Shown piece by piece: positions 56,041 to 64,000 of a stretch of DNA of 64,000 nt. The DNA comes from Candidatus Flavonifractor intestinipullorum (lineage in GTDB: Bacteria; Bacillota; Clostridia; Oscillospirales; Oscillospiraceae). Within the stretch, counting starts at the first letter, position 1. Each line of letters opens with the position of its first letter. Made by a program: the position numbers and the translations under genes. The stretch spans positions 27,673-91,672 of the forward strand of contig DWYC01000088.1 in the NCBI GenBank assembly GCA_019118925.1, written 5' to 3'. The notes under the pieces were generated by a model, which saw only the letters and a list, made by a program, of their open reading frames with translations, was not told where the DNA came from and made no database searches.

Positions 56041-56054
56041 GAGGAGGAGGAAGC

Positions 56055-56213
56055 ATGCGGGAGACAAGACACCGCAGGCCCAGCCGCCGGCGCCGGCGCT
56101 GGCTGACGGAGGAGGCTAAGTGGGGCCTCGCCATGGCCGGGCTGCTGGTGGTTTACAGCCTGTGCCTGGTGCTGGTGACCAAAGAGTTCGTGCTCTGGTC
56201 GGTGATGGCATGA
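56055..56213 (+). CDS. Small membrane protein
   Basis: Arg-rich N-terminus followed by one TM: KWGLAMAGLLVVYSLCLVLVTKEF. Confidence 0.55.
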   Translation: MRETRHRRPSRRRRRWLTEEAKWGLAMAGLLVVYSLCLVLVTKEFVLWSVMA

Positions 56214-56227
56214 GAGGGGGGGACGGG

Positions 56228-56533
56228 ATGCGTGAGGACAAGCCCCTCCGCTTCGTGGTGACCCACCCGGATTACGGGACGGCGGAGGTGACGGCCCTGG
56301 ACAAGGCCGCGGCCACGGTGGAGGCGGCCAGGCTCTGGGGGGCCGTCTGGCGGGAGATCGCGTGCGAGTGCACCGTCTCCCGCGGGCAGCGGGTGCTGGA
56401 GCACTACTGCCGCCGGTGCGGCAGGCGCATCCGGGCCCAGGGGCTGTGCCCGGAGTGCCGGGCGGTGGAGGAGCTTGCCCGGCGCATGGCTGGAAGCATC
56501 CCCACCCGGGACCGCCGGGCCGGGATGCGGTGA
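56228..56533 (+). CDS. Phage zinc-ribbon protein
   Basis: HYCRRCGRRIRAQGLCPEC in frame of ORF 56120-56533. Confidence 0.6.
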   Translation: MREDKPLRFVVTHPDYGTAEVTALDKAAATVEAARLWGAVWREIACECTVSRGQRVLEHYCRRCGRRIRAQGLCPECRAVEELARRMAGSIPTRDRRAGMR

Positions 56534-56712
56534 GGAGGCGGCAGAAGCTCCGCCGGCGGGTCCAGGTGCGGGTGTTCCGGTGTCAGGAATGCGGGGGCGT
56601 GAACTACGCCACCAAGGCCCGGGGCCTCCCCACCGAAGCAGGCCACCGGAAGGACATGTGGTGCTGGAGGTGCCGGGCGGTTACCGCGCACCTCCAGATC
56701 GACAGCAAATAA
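56530..56712 (+). CDS. Phage zinc-ribbon protein (GTG start)
   Basis: FRCQECGGVNYATKARGLPTEAGHRKDMWCWRCRAVTAHLQ. Confidence 0.6.
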   Translation: MRRRQKLRRRVQVRVFRCQECGGVNYATKARGLPTEAGHRKDMWCWRCRAVTAHLQIDSK

Positions 56713-56722
56713 GGAGGTACAT

Positions 56723-57082
56723 ATGGACAAGACCAGCATTTTGGACATGGCCATGGGGGCCATCAAAGAGCGGGTGGACTATGAGATGGGCCACATCGTG
56801 GACAACATCCTGGACCCGAACACCCCGCCGAACAAAAAGCGGAAGCTGACGCTTACGCTGGAGTTCACGCCGGACGCAGAGCGGCAGACCATCCAGGTCT
56901 CTGTGACGGCCAAGGCCGCCCTGTGCCCCACCAACCCCATCAGCACCAGCCTGTATGTCACGGGAGACCCGGCGACGGGCCTAGCCCAGGCGGTGGAGAC
57001 GGTCCCCCAGGTGCCCGGGCAGACCAGCCTGGACGGCATGGAGCAGGAGGAGCCCAAGGTCCTGAAGTTCAAGCAGGCGTAA
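56723..57082 (+). CDS. Phage 'replication terminator protein'-like
   Basis: KRKLTLTLEFTPDAERQTIQVSVTAKAALCPTNPISTSLYV; position before recombination genes. Confidence 0.65.
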   Translation: MDKTSILDMAMGAIKERVDYEMGHIVDNILDPNTPPNKKRKLTLTLEFTPDAERQTIQVSVTAKAALCPTNPISTSLYVTGDPATGLAQAVETVPQVPGQTSLDGMEQEEPKVLKFKQA

Positions 57083-57104
57083 TCAATTGAAAGGAGATTT
57101 TATC

Positions 57105-57827
57105 ATGATCAGAGAAGCGTTGCAGTACCTCGTCTCCCTGAAGGAAAACAAGACCTATGAGATTCACGGGGATATCTACTCGGACCGGGAGCTGGTGCGT
57201 GTGGAGCCCCATGTGGACCGGCCGGAGCCGCTGACGGTGACCGGGCTGGACAGCCTGGCGCAGCTCATCCGGCACGAGGCGGACCTGGTGGACGCCCAGC
57301 CCATCTTCGTGCGGGTGGACGGGCCCCGGAGCGTGACCGCCTTCTCGTCCTGGGACGACACCATGACCCGGGACCGGCTTTACAAGGCCGAGTGCGACGC
57401 CCCTGCGTTCCAGACCGGCTGGATGGACCACGAGGAGGCGGTCATCAAGCTGCGCTCCATGTTTGAGACGGACGAGGACTCGGATCTGAACTATGTGCTG
57501 GACCTCCTCTCCCGGATCAGCAGGGAGAGCAGCGTCTCCAGCAGCGATAACGGCGTCACCCAGACGGTGGAGGCCCGGCAGGGCGTGGCTCTGTCCCAGC
57601 GCGTGGCAGTGCGCCCCCGGGTGGCCCTGCGGCCCTACCGGACCTTTTTGGAGGTCCTCCAGCCCAAGAGCGAGTTCCTCCTCCGTCTGGACGGCGAGGG
57701 CCGGGTGGGCCTCCTGGAGGCCGACGGCGGCATGTGGCGCATGGACGCCAAAAAGGGCATCGCCTGGTATCTGGAGGACAAGCTCAAGGAGCTCGTGGAG
57801 GCCGGGCGCGTGGTGGTGATGGTGTAA
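57105..57827 (+). CDS. Conserved phage protein (DUF2303-like)
   Basis: 240 aa; position and LRPYRTFLEVLQPKSEFLLRL region; start trimmed to MIREALQYL. Confidence 0.6.
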   Translation: MIREALQYLVSLKENKTYEIHGDIYSDRELVRVEPHVDRPEPLTVTGLDSLAQLIRHEADLVDAQPIFVRVDGPRSVTAFSSWDDTMTRDRLYKAECDAPAFQTGWMDHEEAVIKLRSMFETDEDSDLNYVLDLLSRISRESSVSSSDNGVTQTVEARQGVALSQRVAVRPRVALRPYRTFLEVLQPKSEFLLRLDGEGRVGLLEADGGMWRMDAKKGIAWYLEDKLKELVEAGRVVVMV

Positions 57828-57985
57828 TGTACCGCTGCCGCTGGTGCGGCGCAGCCTTTGAGGAGCCGGACGCCGTCCGGGTCCGGGAAAACCTGGACGG
57901 CGAGAACGGCTGGTGGAGCCACACCGTAGAGAGCTGCCCCTTCTGTGGGGCGGACGAATGCGAAGAAATGGAGGAGGACATATGA
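57827..57985 (+). CDS. Small zinc-ribbon protein
   Basis: MYRCRWCGAAFEEPD...ESCPFCGADECEE. Confidence 0.65.
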   Translation: MYRCRWCGAAFEEPDAVRVRENLDGENGWWSHTVESCPFCGADECEEMEEDI

Positions 57986-58836
57986 ACGGACTGATGAACC
58001 GCAGCGTGAGCAGCAGGGCCGGAGAGTTCCAGGAGAGCAAGGCCCTCTCTGAGATCAAGGGAAAGATGTTTTTGGCCCGGCAGTTCCCCCGTGACACAGA
58101 CTGGTCCCTTCAGGCGGCGCTCCAGGAGTGCCAGCGCAAGGAGCTGGCCGAGGCCGCCCAGTACGAGTTCCCCAAGGGGGACAGCGTGGTCAAGGGGCCC
58201 TCGATCCGCCTGGTGGAGGTACTGGCCCGGCACTGGGGCAACCTGACCAGCGGCGTAGATGAGATCGAATCGAAGAACGGCGAGACGGTGATCAAGGCCT
58301 ATGCCTGGGACTTGGAGACCAACGTCAGCGACGAAAAAACGTTCTCGGTTAAGCACGAGCGCACCACGAGGCGGGGCAGCTACAAGCTGACTGACGAGCG
58401 GGACATCTACGAGATGGTGGCCAACAAGGGCGCCCGGCGCAAGCGCGCATGCCTTCTGGCCGTGCTGCCGGGGTGGTATGTGGACGCTGCGGTAGCCGCC
58501 TGTGAAGAAACGCTGAAGGCCTCTCTGACCGAGGGGAAGAGCATGGAAGAGGTCATCAACAGCATTGTGTCCGCATTCCAGGAATTTTCCATCACGCCGG
58601 CGCAGATCGAGGAGAAGTTGGGGAAAGAGATCGGGAGCCTGTCGAAAAACGACGTGGTAAAACTGCGCCACCTCTATTCCGCCATCAAGGACGGGTTTGT
58701 CAAGGCGGGCGACGCCTTTGGGACGGCCTCCGATCCGGCGGAATCGGGCTTGCCCAGCGAAGAGGAAGCTGGAGCGCTGGATGCCCTGAACGAGCGCCTG
58801 AAGGGAGGGGCGGCCGATGCTGCTGACCCGGGATAA
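57982..58836 (+). CDS. Putative phage single-strand annealing/recombination protein
   Basis: 284 aa; VEVLARHWGNLTSGVDEIESKNGETVIKAYAWDLETNVSDEKTFSVKHERTT; immediately upstream of PD-(D/E)XK nuclease. Confidence 0.6.
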   Translation: MNGLMNRSVSSRAGEFQESKALSEIKGKMFLARQFPRDTDWSLQAALQECQRKELAEAAQYEFPKGDSVVKGPSIRLVEVLARHWGNLTSGVDEIESKNGETVIKAYAWDLETNVSDEKTFSVKHERTTRRGSYKLTDERDIYEMVANKGARRKRACLLAVLPGWYVDAAVAACEETLKASLTEGKSMEEVINSIVSAFQEFSITPAQIEEKLGKEIGSLSKNDVVKLRHLYSAIKDGFVKAGDAFGTASDPAESGLPSEEEAGALDALNERLKGGAADAADPG

Positions 58837-59773
58837 CTACTACACCCCGGAGGCCGACTGGGCCTATATGAGCTGCTCCCAGTACCAGGGCTGGTGCGAG
58901 TGTGAGGCCAGGCAGATGGCCAAGCTCCAGGGGCGGTGGGTGGACGAACCCAAGGAGGCGTTCCTGGTGGGCAACTATTTCCACACCCACTTTGAGAGCG
59001 CGCAGGCCCATGAGCAGTTCTGCCGGGAGCACTTTGAGGAGATCTTCAAGACCAAGACTACCAAGGCCCTGGGAACGGTGGTCACGGGCAAGCGCGCCCC
59101 CTTCGAGCTGGCGGACCGGATGATCGCCGTGGCCGAAGGCGACGAGCTCATACGCTCCCTGCTGGACCTGCCCGGGGAAAATGAAAAAATCATGACCGGG
59201 GAGCTCTTCGGCGTCCCCTGGCGCATCCGGGTGGACAAATACGTCCCCTCCGGCCGCCTGGTGCTCGACTACAAGACTGTGGCCAATATCAACGAGCTGA
59301 AATGGAGTACGGAGCTGCGCGAAAAGGTGACTTTTATTGACGCCTATGGGTACATGATGCGGGCTGCCGTCTATTCGGAGATCGAAAAGCAGTCCGTCCA
59401 CGCGGAGAGCGATCCACATTTCATCATCGTGGCAATCTCCAAGCAGGACTACCCGGATAAAGAGGTGCTGGAGCTCAATCACCGCCAGCGGTATGACTAT
59501 GAGCTGGAGCAGATCAAAGAGCGCCTGGGGCACATTCAGCGGGTCAAAGAGGGGGCGGAGAAGCCTGCCCGATGCGGCTGCTGCGATTATTGCCGGGCGA
59601 CGAAAAAGCTCTTCTCCATCCGGCCTTACTTCAAGCTCATGCCGGAGTTCCGCGAGAGGAGGGAGGAGGACTATGCCGCAGACGAGGGACCGGTGCTGGC
59701 TGACGCACCGGACACGGGAGCCGTGGGAAACGTGCCCGCTGTGCGGGGCTCCGGTCACCTGGCGCAGGACTGA
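58817..59773 (+). CDS. PD-(D/E)XK exonuclease-like (RecE/YqaJ-type) protein
   Basis: FLVGNYFHTHFES...VPWRIRVDKYVPSGRLVLDYKTVANINELKW; C-terminal Cys cluster CGCCDYC. Confidence 0.78.
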   Translation: MLLTRDNYYTPEADWAYMSCSQYQGWCECEARQMAKLQGRWVDEPKEAFLVGNYFHTHFESAQAHEQFCREHFEEIFKTKTTKALGTVVTGKRAPFELADRMIAVAEGDELIRSLLDLPGENEKIMTGELFGVPWRIRVDKYVPSGRLVLDYKTVANINELKWSTELREKVTFIDAYGYMMRAAVYSEIEKQSVHAESDPHFIIVAISKQDYPDKEVLELNHRQRYDYELEQIKERLGHIQRVKEGAEKPARCGCCDYCRATKKLFSIRPYFKLMPEFRERREEDYAADEGPVLADAPDTGAVGNVPAVRGSGHLAQD

Positions 59774-60011
59774 TCTGGACGGCTGGGTCCCCTGTGACGA
59801 TCTGCCGGTCCTCTTCACCACGGGCGGCCGTCTGCGCCTGCTGGTCCGCCGGGAACTGGTAGGCGGCTGCCGCATCTACTCCCCCCAGAGGGACCGGGGC
59901 GTCCGGCCGAGATACGCGTATATGCCGCATTATTATACCTGCCCGGTCCTGTGCCAAGAGCGAGCGGAATGGAGATTCCGGCAAGCATGTGCGGCGAGGG
60001 GGTGGCGGTGA
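59673..60011 (+). CDS. Hypothetical phage protein with Cys motif
   Basis: MPQTRDRCWLTHRTREPWETCPLCGAPVTW; overlaps preceding gene. Confidence 0.55.
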   Translation: MPQTRDRCWLTHRTREPWETCPLCGAPVTWRRTDLDGWVPCDDLPVLFTTGGRLRLLVRRELVGGCRIYSPQRDRGVRPRYAYMPHYYTCPVLCQERAEWRFRQACAARGWR

Positions 60012-60012
60012 T

Positions 60013-60369
60013 ATGGAGGGCTCGTGGTTCGGGGTAGGGTGCAACATCTATACCCATCCCAAAGTCCTGGGGCTGGCCCGGGAGCTGAAGCTGGATGTGG
60101 ACGCCGCCGTAGGGAAACTGGGCCGCCTGTATGCCTGGGCCGCCCAGAACGGCAATGAGACGGGAGAAATCTCCTATCTCCCGCCGGAGGAGATCGCCGC
60201 CATCATGCGTTGGAAGAAGCGTCCTCAGACGCTCCTCGCCGCCCTGGAGGCCCAGGGCCTATTGGAACGCCAGGAGAGTGGATTGTTCATCCACGATTGG
60301 GAGGAGTACAACGGGGCGTTCTTGCGGAAAAAACGCCGGGACCGAGAGCGGAAAAAAGAAGGGGGATGA
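60013..60369 (+). CDS. Phage replisome organizer N-terminal (winged-helix) protein
   Basis: WFGVGCNIYTHPKVLGLARELKLDVDAAVGKLGRLYAWAAQNGNETGEI; start trimmed to MEGSWFG. Confidence 0.72.
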   Translation: MEGSWFGVGCNIYTHPKVLGLARELKLDVDAAVGKLGRLYAWAAQNGNETGEISYLPPEEIAAIMRWKKRPQTLLAALEAQGLLERQESGLFIHDWEEYNGAFLRKKRRDRERKKEGG

Positions 60370-60377
60370 CCTAGAAC

Positions 60378-60484
60378 TTCCGTGGAATTTCCGCGGAATT
60401 TCCACGGAAGGCTCCGTGAATATTCCAGAGAAATGAGCACGAATTTCCATGGAAAATCCGAAGGCATTCCGTGGAAATTCGTGC
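60378..60484. repeat. Phased palindromic iteron array, candidate phage replication origin
   Basis: TTCCNNGGAA at 60378, 60389, 60400, 60445, 60467 (multiples of about 11 bp, degenerate units between); 12-bp inverted repeat GCACGAATTTCC (60437-60448)/GGAAATTCGTGC (60473-60484). Confidence 0.75.
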
Positions 60485-60634
60485 GCTACCTGACCTAACC
60501 ATACCGTACCAGTTACGGATACGGCAGTCTAAGCAACCAACGAAAGCTTGTACTTACCTGGAGGCTGGAGGAGGTTCTACCGGAAGTCCGGCAATAGACC
60601 GGGAGAGCCTCCCCCGCCTCCGTGAGGGGAGGGC

Positions 60635-61093
60635 GTGAGATTGAACGCGAAAGAAATGGACGCCCTGTGGGAGATGCTGGGCATTTTGCGCCCGAAGGAT
60701 GCCCGCTTGCGCAACGAAACGCTGAAGCTCGTGTGGAGCCGGGCCTTGGAGCCCTATGCCTGGAGCGACGTCCACGAGGCTGTGCTCACCCATTTCCGCA
60801 CGCAGAAGTATTTCCCGGACGTAGCCGACATTACCGGGCGCTGCCCGCAGCCCAGAGAGCCGGAGGCACTGGAGGCCGTGCGGTACAGGCAGCCCACCGC
60901 CGGGGAGCGGCAGCGGACGGCGGAGATGGTCCGCCGCTGGCGCGCCTACCGCGCCGCCCTGGAGGCCGCGGGACTCCCCAGCCTCTCCCAGGCCCAGGCG
61001 AATGGGATGCGCTGCGCGGACTGGGACGCGCTCACCCGGGGCGCGGGGATTTGCCTGGAGGATTTTTTGAGCGCGGAGGAGAGCCATGCCTAG
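60635..61093 (+). CDS. Phage replication-associated protein (helicase loader/inhibitor-like)
   Basis: KEMDALWEMLGILRPKDARLRNETLKLVWSRALEPYAWSDVHEAVLTHFRTQKYFPDVADI. Confidence 0.6.
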   Translation: MRLNAKEMDALWEMLGILRPKDARLRNETLKLVWSRALEPYAWSDVHEAVLTHFRTQKYFPDVADITGRCPQPREPEALEAVRYRQPTAGERQRTAEMVRRWRAYRAALEAAGLPSLSQAQANGMRCADWDALTRGAGICLEDFLSAEESHA

Positions 61094-61304
61094 AGCATTC
61101 CAATGCCCGTACTTCCGACGGGCCAGCGCCCCCAGACGGCGGGTGAACTGCTCCTGCGGGGCGCTGCAATTCCCATCGCTCCAGGGGTATCTGGAGCACA
61201 CCAAAACCTACTGCGCCGCCAACCCGGGGTGGGAGAACTGCACCCTGGCCCAGGCGCTCAACGAGGAGGAGATGCGGCGTGAGGCCGGAGAGAAACTGCG
61301 ATAA
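61086..61304 (+). CDS. Hypothetical phage protein
   Basis: 72 aa ORF, 8-nt overlap with upstream gene. Confidence 0.55.
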   Translation: MPRAFQCPYFRRASAPRRRVNCSCGALQFPSLQGYLEHTKTYCAANPGWENCTLAQALNEEEMRREAGEKLR

Positions 61305-61617
61305 GATCAAGCGCCTGGAGCGGGAGCTGCGCACGTGCGAAGAGCGGCGGAAGGCCGCCGGTCAGGAGGTGAGGCGCCTGCATCGGGAGCTGGAGCGCAC
61401 CCGGCAGGCCTATGCCGGAGCCGCCCGGGAGACCCAGACGGCGGCCGACCTCATCCTGGGGGCCGCCGCCCTCTCCCGGGGCGCCCGGGTGGGCGCGGGA
61501 GCCTGGGAGCTGCGCATCTCCGCCCAGGCCGCCCGGGGCATCCGGCAGGGCTACCGGGTGCTCGCCCGCAAGGACGGGGAGCACTACATCATCCGGGTGG
61601 AGGAGGTGAAGCCGTGA
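61279..61617 (+). CDS. Hypothetical phage protein
   Basis: Coiled-coil N-terminus RLERELRTCEERRKAAGQEVRRLHRELERT. Confidence 0.6.
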   Translation: MRPERNCDKIKRLERELRTCEERRKAAGQEVRRLHRELERTRQAYAGAARETQTAADLILGAAALSRGARVGAGAWELRISAQAARGIRQGYRVLARKDGEHYIIRVEEVKP

Positions 61618-61802
61618 GCCGCCGCAAGCGCAACCTGCGCCGGGTGTCCCTGCTTGTTACCGCGCAGACCTGGTATCACCTCCAGGAGCTGGCCAGGATG
61701 GACGGGCATCACGACCCTGGAGTGGTGGTGGACAAGCTCACCCGGGAGCGGATGCTGCTCTTCCGGCGCTCCGGGGAGGAGGGACGCCATGGGCACAGTT
61801 AA
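61614..61802 (+). CDS. Hypothetical phage protein (GTG start)
   Basis: RKRNLRRVSLLVTAQTWYHLQELARMDGHHDPGVVVDKLTRERML, resembles small RHH-like proteins. Confidence 0.55.
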   Translation: MSRRKRNLRRVSLLVTAQTWYHLQELARMDGHHDPGVVVDKLTRERMLLFRRSGEEGRHGHS

Positions 61803-62262
61803 GGGCAAGCCGGGCTACAACCTGGACGCCCCGGAGCTCATCGGGCAGTGCCTGCGCTGCGACAAGCCTGAGTGCGACAACTGCCTGGAGCGGAGCGCGG
61901 GGGCAGACGCGCGCCGCGCGTTCGACCGCTGGGAGGAACTGATCGAGCTCTACAACGCCGGGGTGATCTACCGGGACATCGGGGCGCGGCTCGGGGTCAG
62001 CAAGGAGAAGGCCGGGCGGCTGTGCGCGCTGGCCGTCCGGATGGGACTGGTCCGGGACCGCGGCTATCACGTCCAAAGGGCCCCGAAGCGGCGCGCACGC
62101 TATCGCGTCCGGGACCGGGCGACCGGGGAGATCCTCGCGGAGGGGACGCGGGAGGAGTGCAGCCGGCAGCTGGGATTCAAAGGCAAAAAATCCTTCTGCG
62201 CATTGGTGACCCGCTCGAATCAGGGCATCGGCGCACGCCTGGTGGAGCGGATGGAACCGTGA
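61789..62262 (+). CDS. Phage HTH protein
   Basis: WEELIELYNAGVIYRDIGARLGVSKEKAGRLCALAVRMGLV; CxxC cluster near N-terminus. Confidence 0.65.
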   Translation: MGTVKGKPGYNLDAPELIGQCLRCDKPECDNCLERSAGADARRAFDRWEELIELYNAGVIYRDIGARLGVSKEKAGRLCALAVRMGLVRDRGYHVQRAPKRRARYRVRDRATGEILAEGTREECSRQLGFKGKKSFCALVTRSNQGIGARLVERMEP

Positions 62263-62627
62263 AGCGGGCCGTCAACGCGCACCCGGGCGAGGCGCTCTGG
62301 GTGGTGTATGAGCACTTTTACTACCCCGCGGCGGGGGCGCTGGTGCAGAAGGAGTATTGCGTGGTCCGGGCGGAGGTTGTGGAGGTCAACGAGTACGGCT
62401 GGATGACGCTCGGCGGGTGCGGATACTGGGACAAACTGGGGACGGGCTCCCTCGGGACGTTGGTTTTCCGGAGCGCGCAGGAGGCCGCCCGGCGCGCCCA
62501 GGCGCTGACCGACCGGGAGGACCGGGTCTGGGGCGGCATGGGGGAGGCGCCCATGCGCAGGACGTGGGAGCGCTACCTGCGGGAGGACCCGCCCCCGCCG
62601 GAAGGGGCGCAGATGTCGCTCTTCTGA
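62259..62627 (+). CDS. Hypothetical phage protein (GTG start)
   Basis: 122 aa, 4-nt overlap with upstream gene. Confidence 0.55.
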   Translation: MKRAVNAHPGEALWVVYEHFYYPAAGALVQKEYCVVRAEVVEVNEYGWMTLGGCGYWDKLGTGSLGTLVFRSAQEAARRAQALTDREDRVWGGMGEAPMRRTWERYLREDPPPPEGAQMSLF

Positions 62628-62636
62628 GCGGAAGGA

Positions 62637-62972
62637 GTGGATGCGGTGGATCAGATCAGTCTGTTTTCGGCCTTCCCGGGCGTAGGGGACTGGGTAGAGA
62701 CGCACGGCCGGGAGCTTACCTTCGATGAGATCGCGGCCCGGGTAGGCCAGTGCATTGTCTATGACATGTCGACGCAGTCCCACGCCTGGTACAAGATTGT
62801 GCGGGTCAAAGAGATAATCCGGCACGAAGGCCAGAGACGGCTCATTTATTCGGACGGCGGACGGTATCCCGGCCTGGTGAATGAGATGTACTTCAGCCCG
62901 GAATTTGGGGAGCGCCGGGCGCGAGCTTATGAAATTTCGGAAAGCGAGGCGATGGACCATGGCCAACTGTAA
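62637..62972 (+). CDS. Hypothetical phage protein
   Basis: 111 aa ORF behind GGAAGGAG. Confidence 0.6.
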   Translation: MDAVDQISLFSAFPGVGDWVETHGRELTFDEIAARVGQCIVYDMSTQSHAWYKIVRVKEIIRHEGQRRLIYSDGGRYPGLVNEMYFSPEFGERRARAYEISESEAMDHGQL

Positions 62973-63165
62973 GATCTGCGGAGAACCGGTGCGCTGCGCC
63001 CGCGTGTTCCACGCGGCCTGCTGGGAGACGGCGGCGAAACGGGAACTGGAGACGTTTTGCGATCACGACTGCCGCTGGCCCCGGGAGTGCGGGGACGAAG
63101 AGAGCCTGCGGGAGCTGCACTGCAGCGGCTGCGCGCTGGTACGGCTGCTCAATCTGGGACTGTAA
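62959..63165 (+). CDS. Small Cys-rich phage protein
   Basis: MANCKICGEPVRCARVFHAACWETAAKRELETFCDHDCRWPREC. Confidence 0.65.
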   Translation: MANCKICGEPVRCARVFHAACWETAAKRELETFCDHDCRWPRECGDEESLRELHCSGCALVRLLNLGL

Positions 63166-63179
63166 AGGGGAGTACCAAA

Positions 63180-63575
63180 ATGGACCAAAACGAACTGAAA
63201 AAGGCCCTCCTGTGGGCGGAGAAGGAGGCCAAGCTCCGGGAGGACATGGCCCGGGAGACCATTGGGGGCCTGCATGAGCAGGTCCAGGGCGAGGCCGGGC
63301 GCTACCGCATCGCCGCCGGGTGCATGTGGGCGGTGTTGGAAGAATTGGATAGGTGGATTCCCGTCGCGGAGCGGCTGCCGGATGAGTACCAGGGGGTGCT
63401 GTGCATCGTGGACGGTCAGCCGGCGAAGAATATCACGCTGAAGGGCGCGTATCAGATCGGCGAGTGGGACGGCTGCGGCGGCTGGATTATTGAGGAGTGG
63501 CCGGAGTGGGAGGACGCCAAGGTGAGCTGGTGGCGGCCTCTGCCTGGCCCGCCGGAGAGGGGTGACGGAGCGTGA
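63180..63575 (+). CDS. DUF551-containing phage protein
   Basis: RWIPVAERLPDEYQGVLCIVDGQ...VSWWRPLPGPPE. Confidence 0.8.
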   Translation: MDQNELKKALLWAEKEAKLREDMARETIGGLHEQVQGEAGRYRIAAGCMWAVLEELDRWIPVAERLPDEYQGVLCIVDGQPAKNITLKGAYQIGEWDGCGGWIIEEWPEWEDAKVSWWRPLPGPPERGDGA

Positions 63576-63769
63576 AGATCGCCGCGGTGGTCGTGCTGGC
63601 AATGACCGCGCTGGCCTTGCTGGCGCTGATCCTGGCTAGCGTGGCCGTCATCTTCGCCGAGCGGGAGATGCCGGACTTCGAGGACAAGGCGTTTGTATTT
63701 GGGGCTTTGGCGGGGTCAGCGGGGGTGGGGCTGTTCCTCTGCCTGCTGGCCATGACAGTCATTTCCTAA
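63572..63769 (+). CDS. Small membrane protein
   Basis: 65 aa with two hydrophobic segments. Confidence 0.6.
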   Translation: MKIAAVVVLAMTALALLALILASVAVIFAEREMPDFEDKAFVFGALAGSAGVGLFLCLLAMTVIS

Positions 63770-63773
63770 GAGA

Positions 63774-63810
63774 GGGGCGGGAACTCGCAAGAGTTCCTGC
63801 CCTTTTGTTA
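63774..63810 (+). terminator. Terminator at end of the prophage early operon
   Basis: GGGCGGGAACTC-GCAA-GAGTTCCTGCCC followed by TTTTGTT. Confidence 0.85.
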
Positions 63811-63819
63811 TGCTTGGAT

Positions 63820-63851
63820 GGGGGGAGGGGGGACTATAGGGGGGAGGGGGG
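63820..63851 (+). repeat. G-quadruplex-forming motif G6-A-G6-ACTATA-G6-A-G6
   Basis: Read directly: GGGGGGAGGGGGGACTATAGGGGGGAGGGGGG. Confidence 0.85.
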
Positions 63852-63936
63852 AGAACCCACAGAGGGGGGACGGCAGGGGCCGGGAGATGTGATACCATCA
63901 GAGCGAGAGATTATCGTTCGAAAGGAGGGGGAGACG

Positions 63937-64000
63937 GTGCGGGCCGGAGGGAAAAAGAAGCCCAGGCCGAACGGGGGAGGCCGGAGCAAATACGAGAGCC
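63937..64000 (+). CDS. Start of probable terminase small subunit (truncated by window end)
   Basis: GTG behind AAGGAGGGGGAG; VRAGGKKKPRPNGGGRSKYES; position after early terminator. Confidence 0.4.
   Translation, partial: MRAGGKKKPRPNGGGRSKYES

Larger units (their letters stand above)
50386..64000. mobile_element. Prophage left part (runs beyond the window)
   Basis: attL tRNA fragment, tyrosine integrase, ImmA/Xre lysogeny module, antirepressor, recombination, replication, and start of a probable packaging module. Confidence 0.9.

Noticed and set aside
1-64000. CRISPR arrays
   Set aside because: No regularly spaced 24-40 bp direct repeats with unique spacers seen on reading; the 60378-60484 repeats are 11-bp phased palindromes, not CRISPR.

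Overview
The window is a GC-rich Firmicutes/Clostridia-type chromosome segment; an Oscillospiraceae-like host is inferred from gene content only. It is joined at about 50.39 kb to the left end of a tRNA-integrated prophage that runs off the right edge. Chromosomal part: murC; a polar amino-acid ABC transporter; an LTA-synthase-type sulfatase; a NitT/TauT-type ABC transporter; an LCP protein; MarR; RNHCP protein; tyrA-aroF behind a tyrosine-codon-rich leader peptide and terminator; a trehalose PTS/hydrolase/regulator locus with operators; a collagen-like protein; a corrinoid methyltransferase cluster (two UroD-family proteins, corrinoid protein, RACE-type activator, DUF2284, PocR/AraC regulator); a locus with six SnoaL/NTF2-like domains plus SSS symporter, EutH and LacI; a 1857-aa vWA/SLH surface protein; tRNA-Arg(CCG); a DUF134-NifX fusion; pyrB with a PyrI-like zinc tail; gluQ; and a glycine-riboswitch-controlled grdX-grdE-grdB operon whose grdB needs UGA=Sec readthrough. 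Prophage part: attL (probable tRNA-Lys 3' end), integrase, ImmA/Xre lysogeny module, antirepressor, annealing-protein/nuclease pair, replisome organizer with an 11-bp-phased palindromic repeat array (candidate origin), and an early-region terminator followed by a striking G-tract just before a probable terminase gene. Best candidates for undescribed biology: (1) the Tyr leader-peptide attenuator at aroF-tyrA; (2) the SnoaL/EutH/SSS locus beside the corrinoid methyltransferase cluster; (3) a ~390-bp inverted-repeat-bounded, hairpin-rich region between the prophage repressor and early genes, carrying an unannotated 42-aa ORF; (4) the prophage iteron array. All functional calls are from reading sequence and translations; no searches were run.
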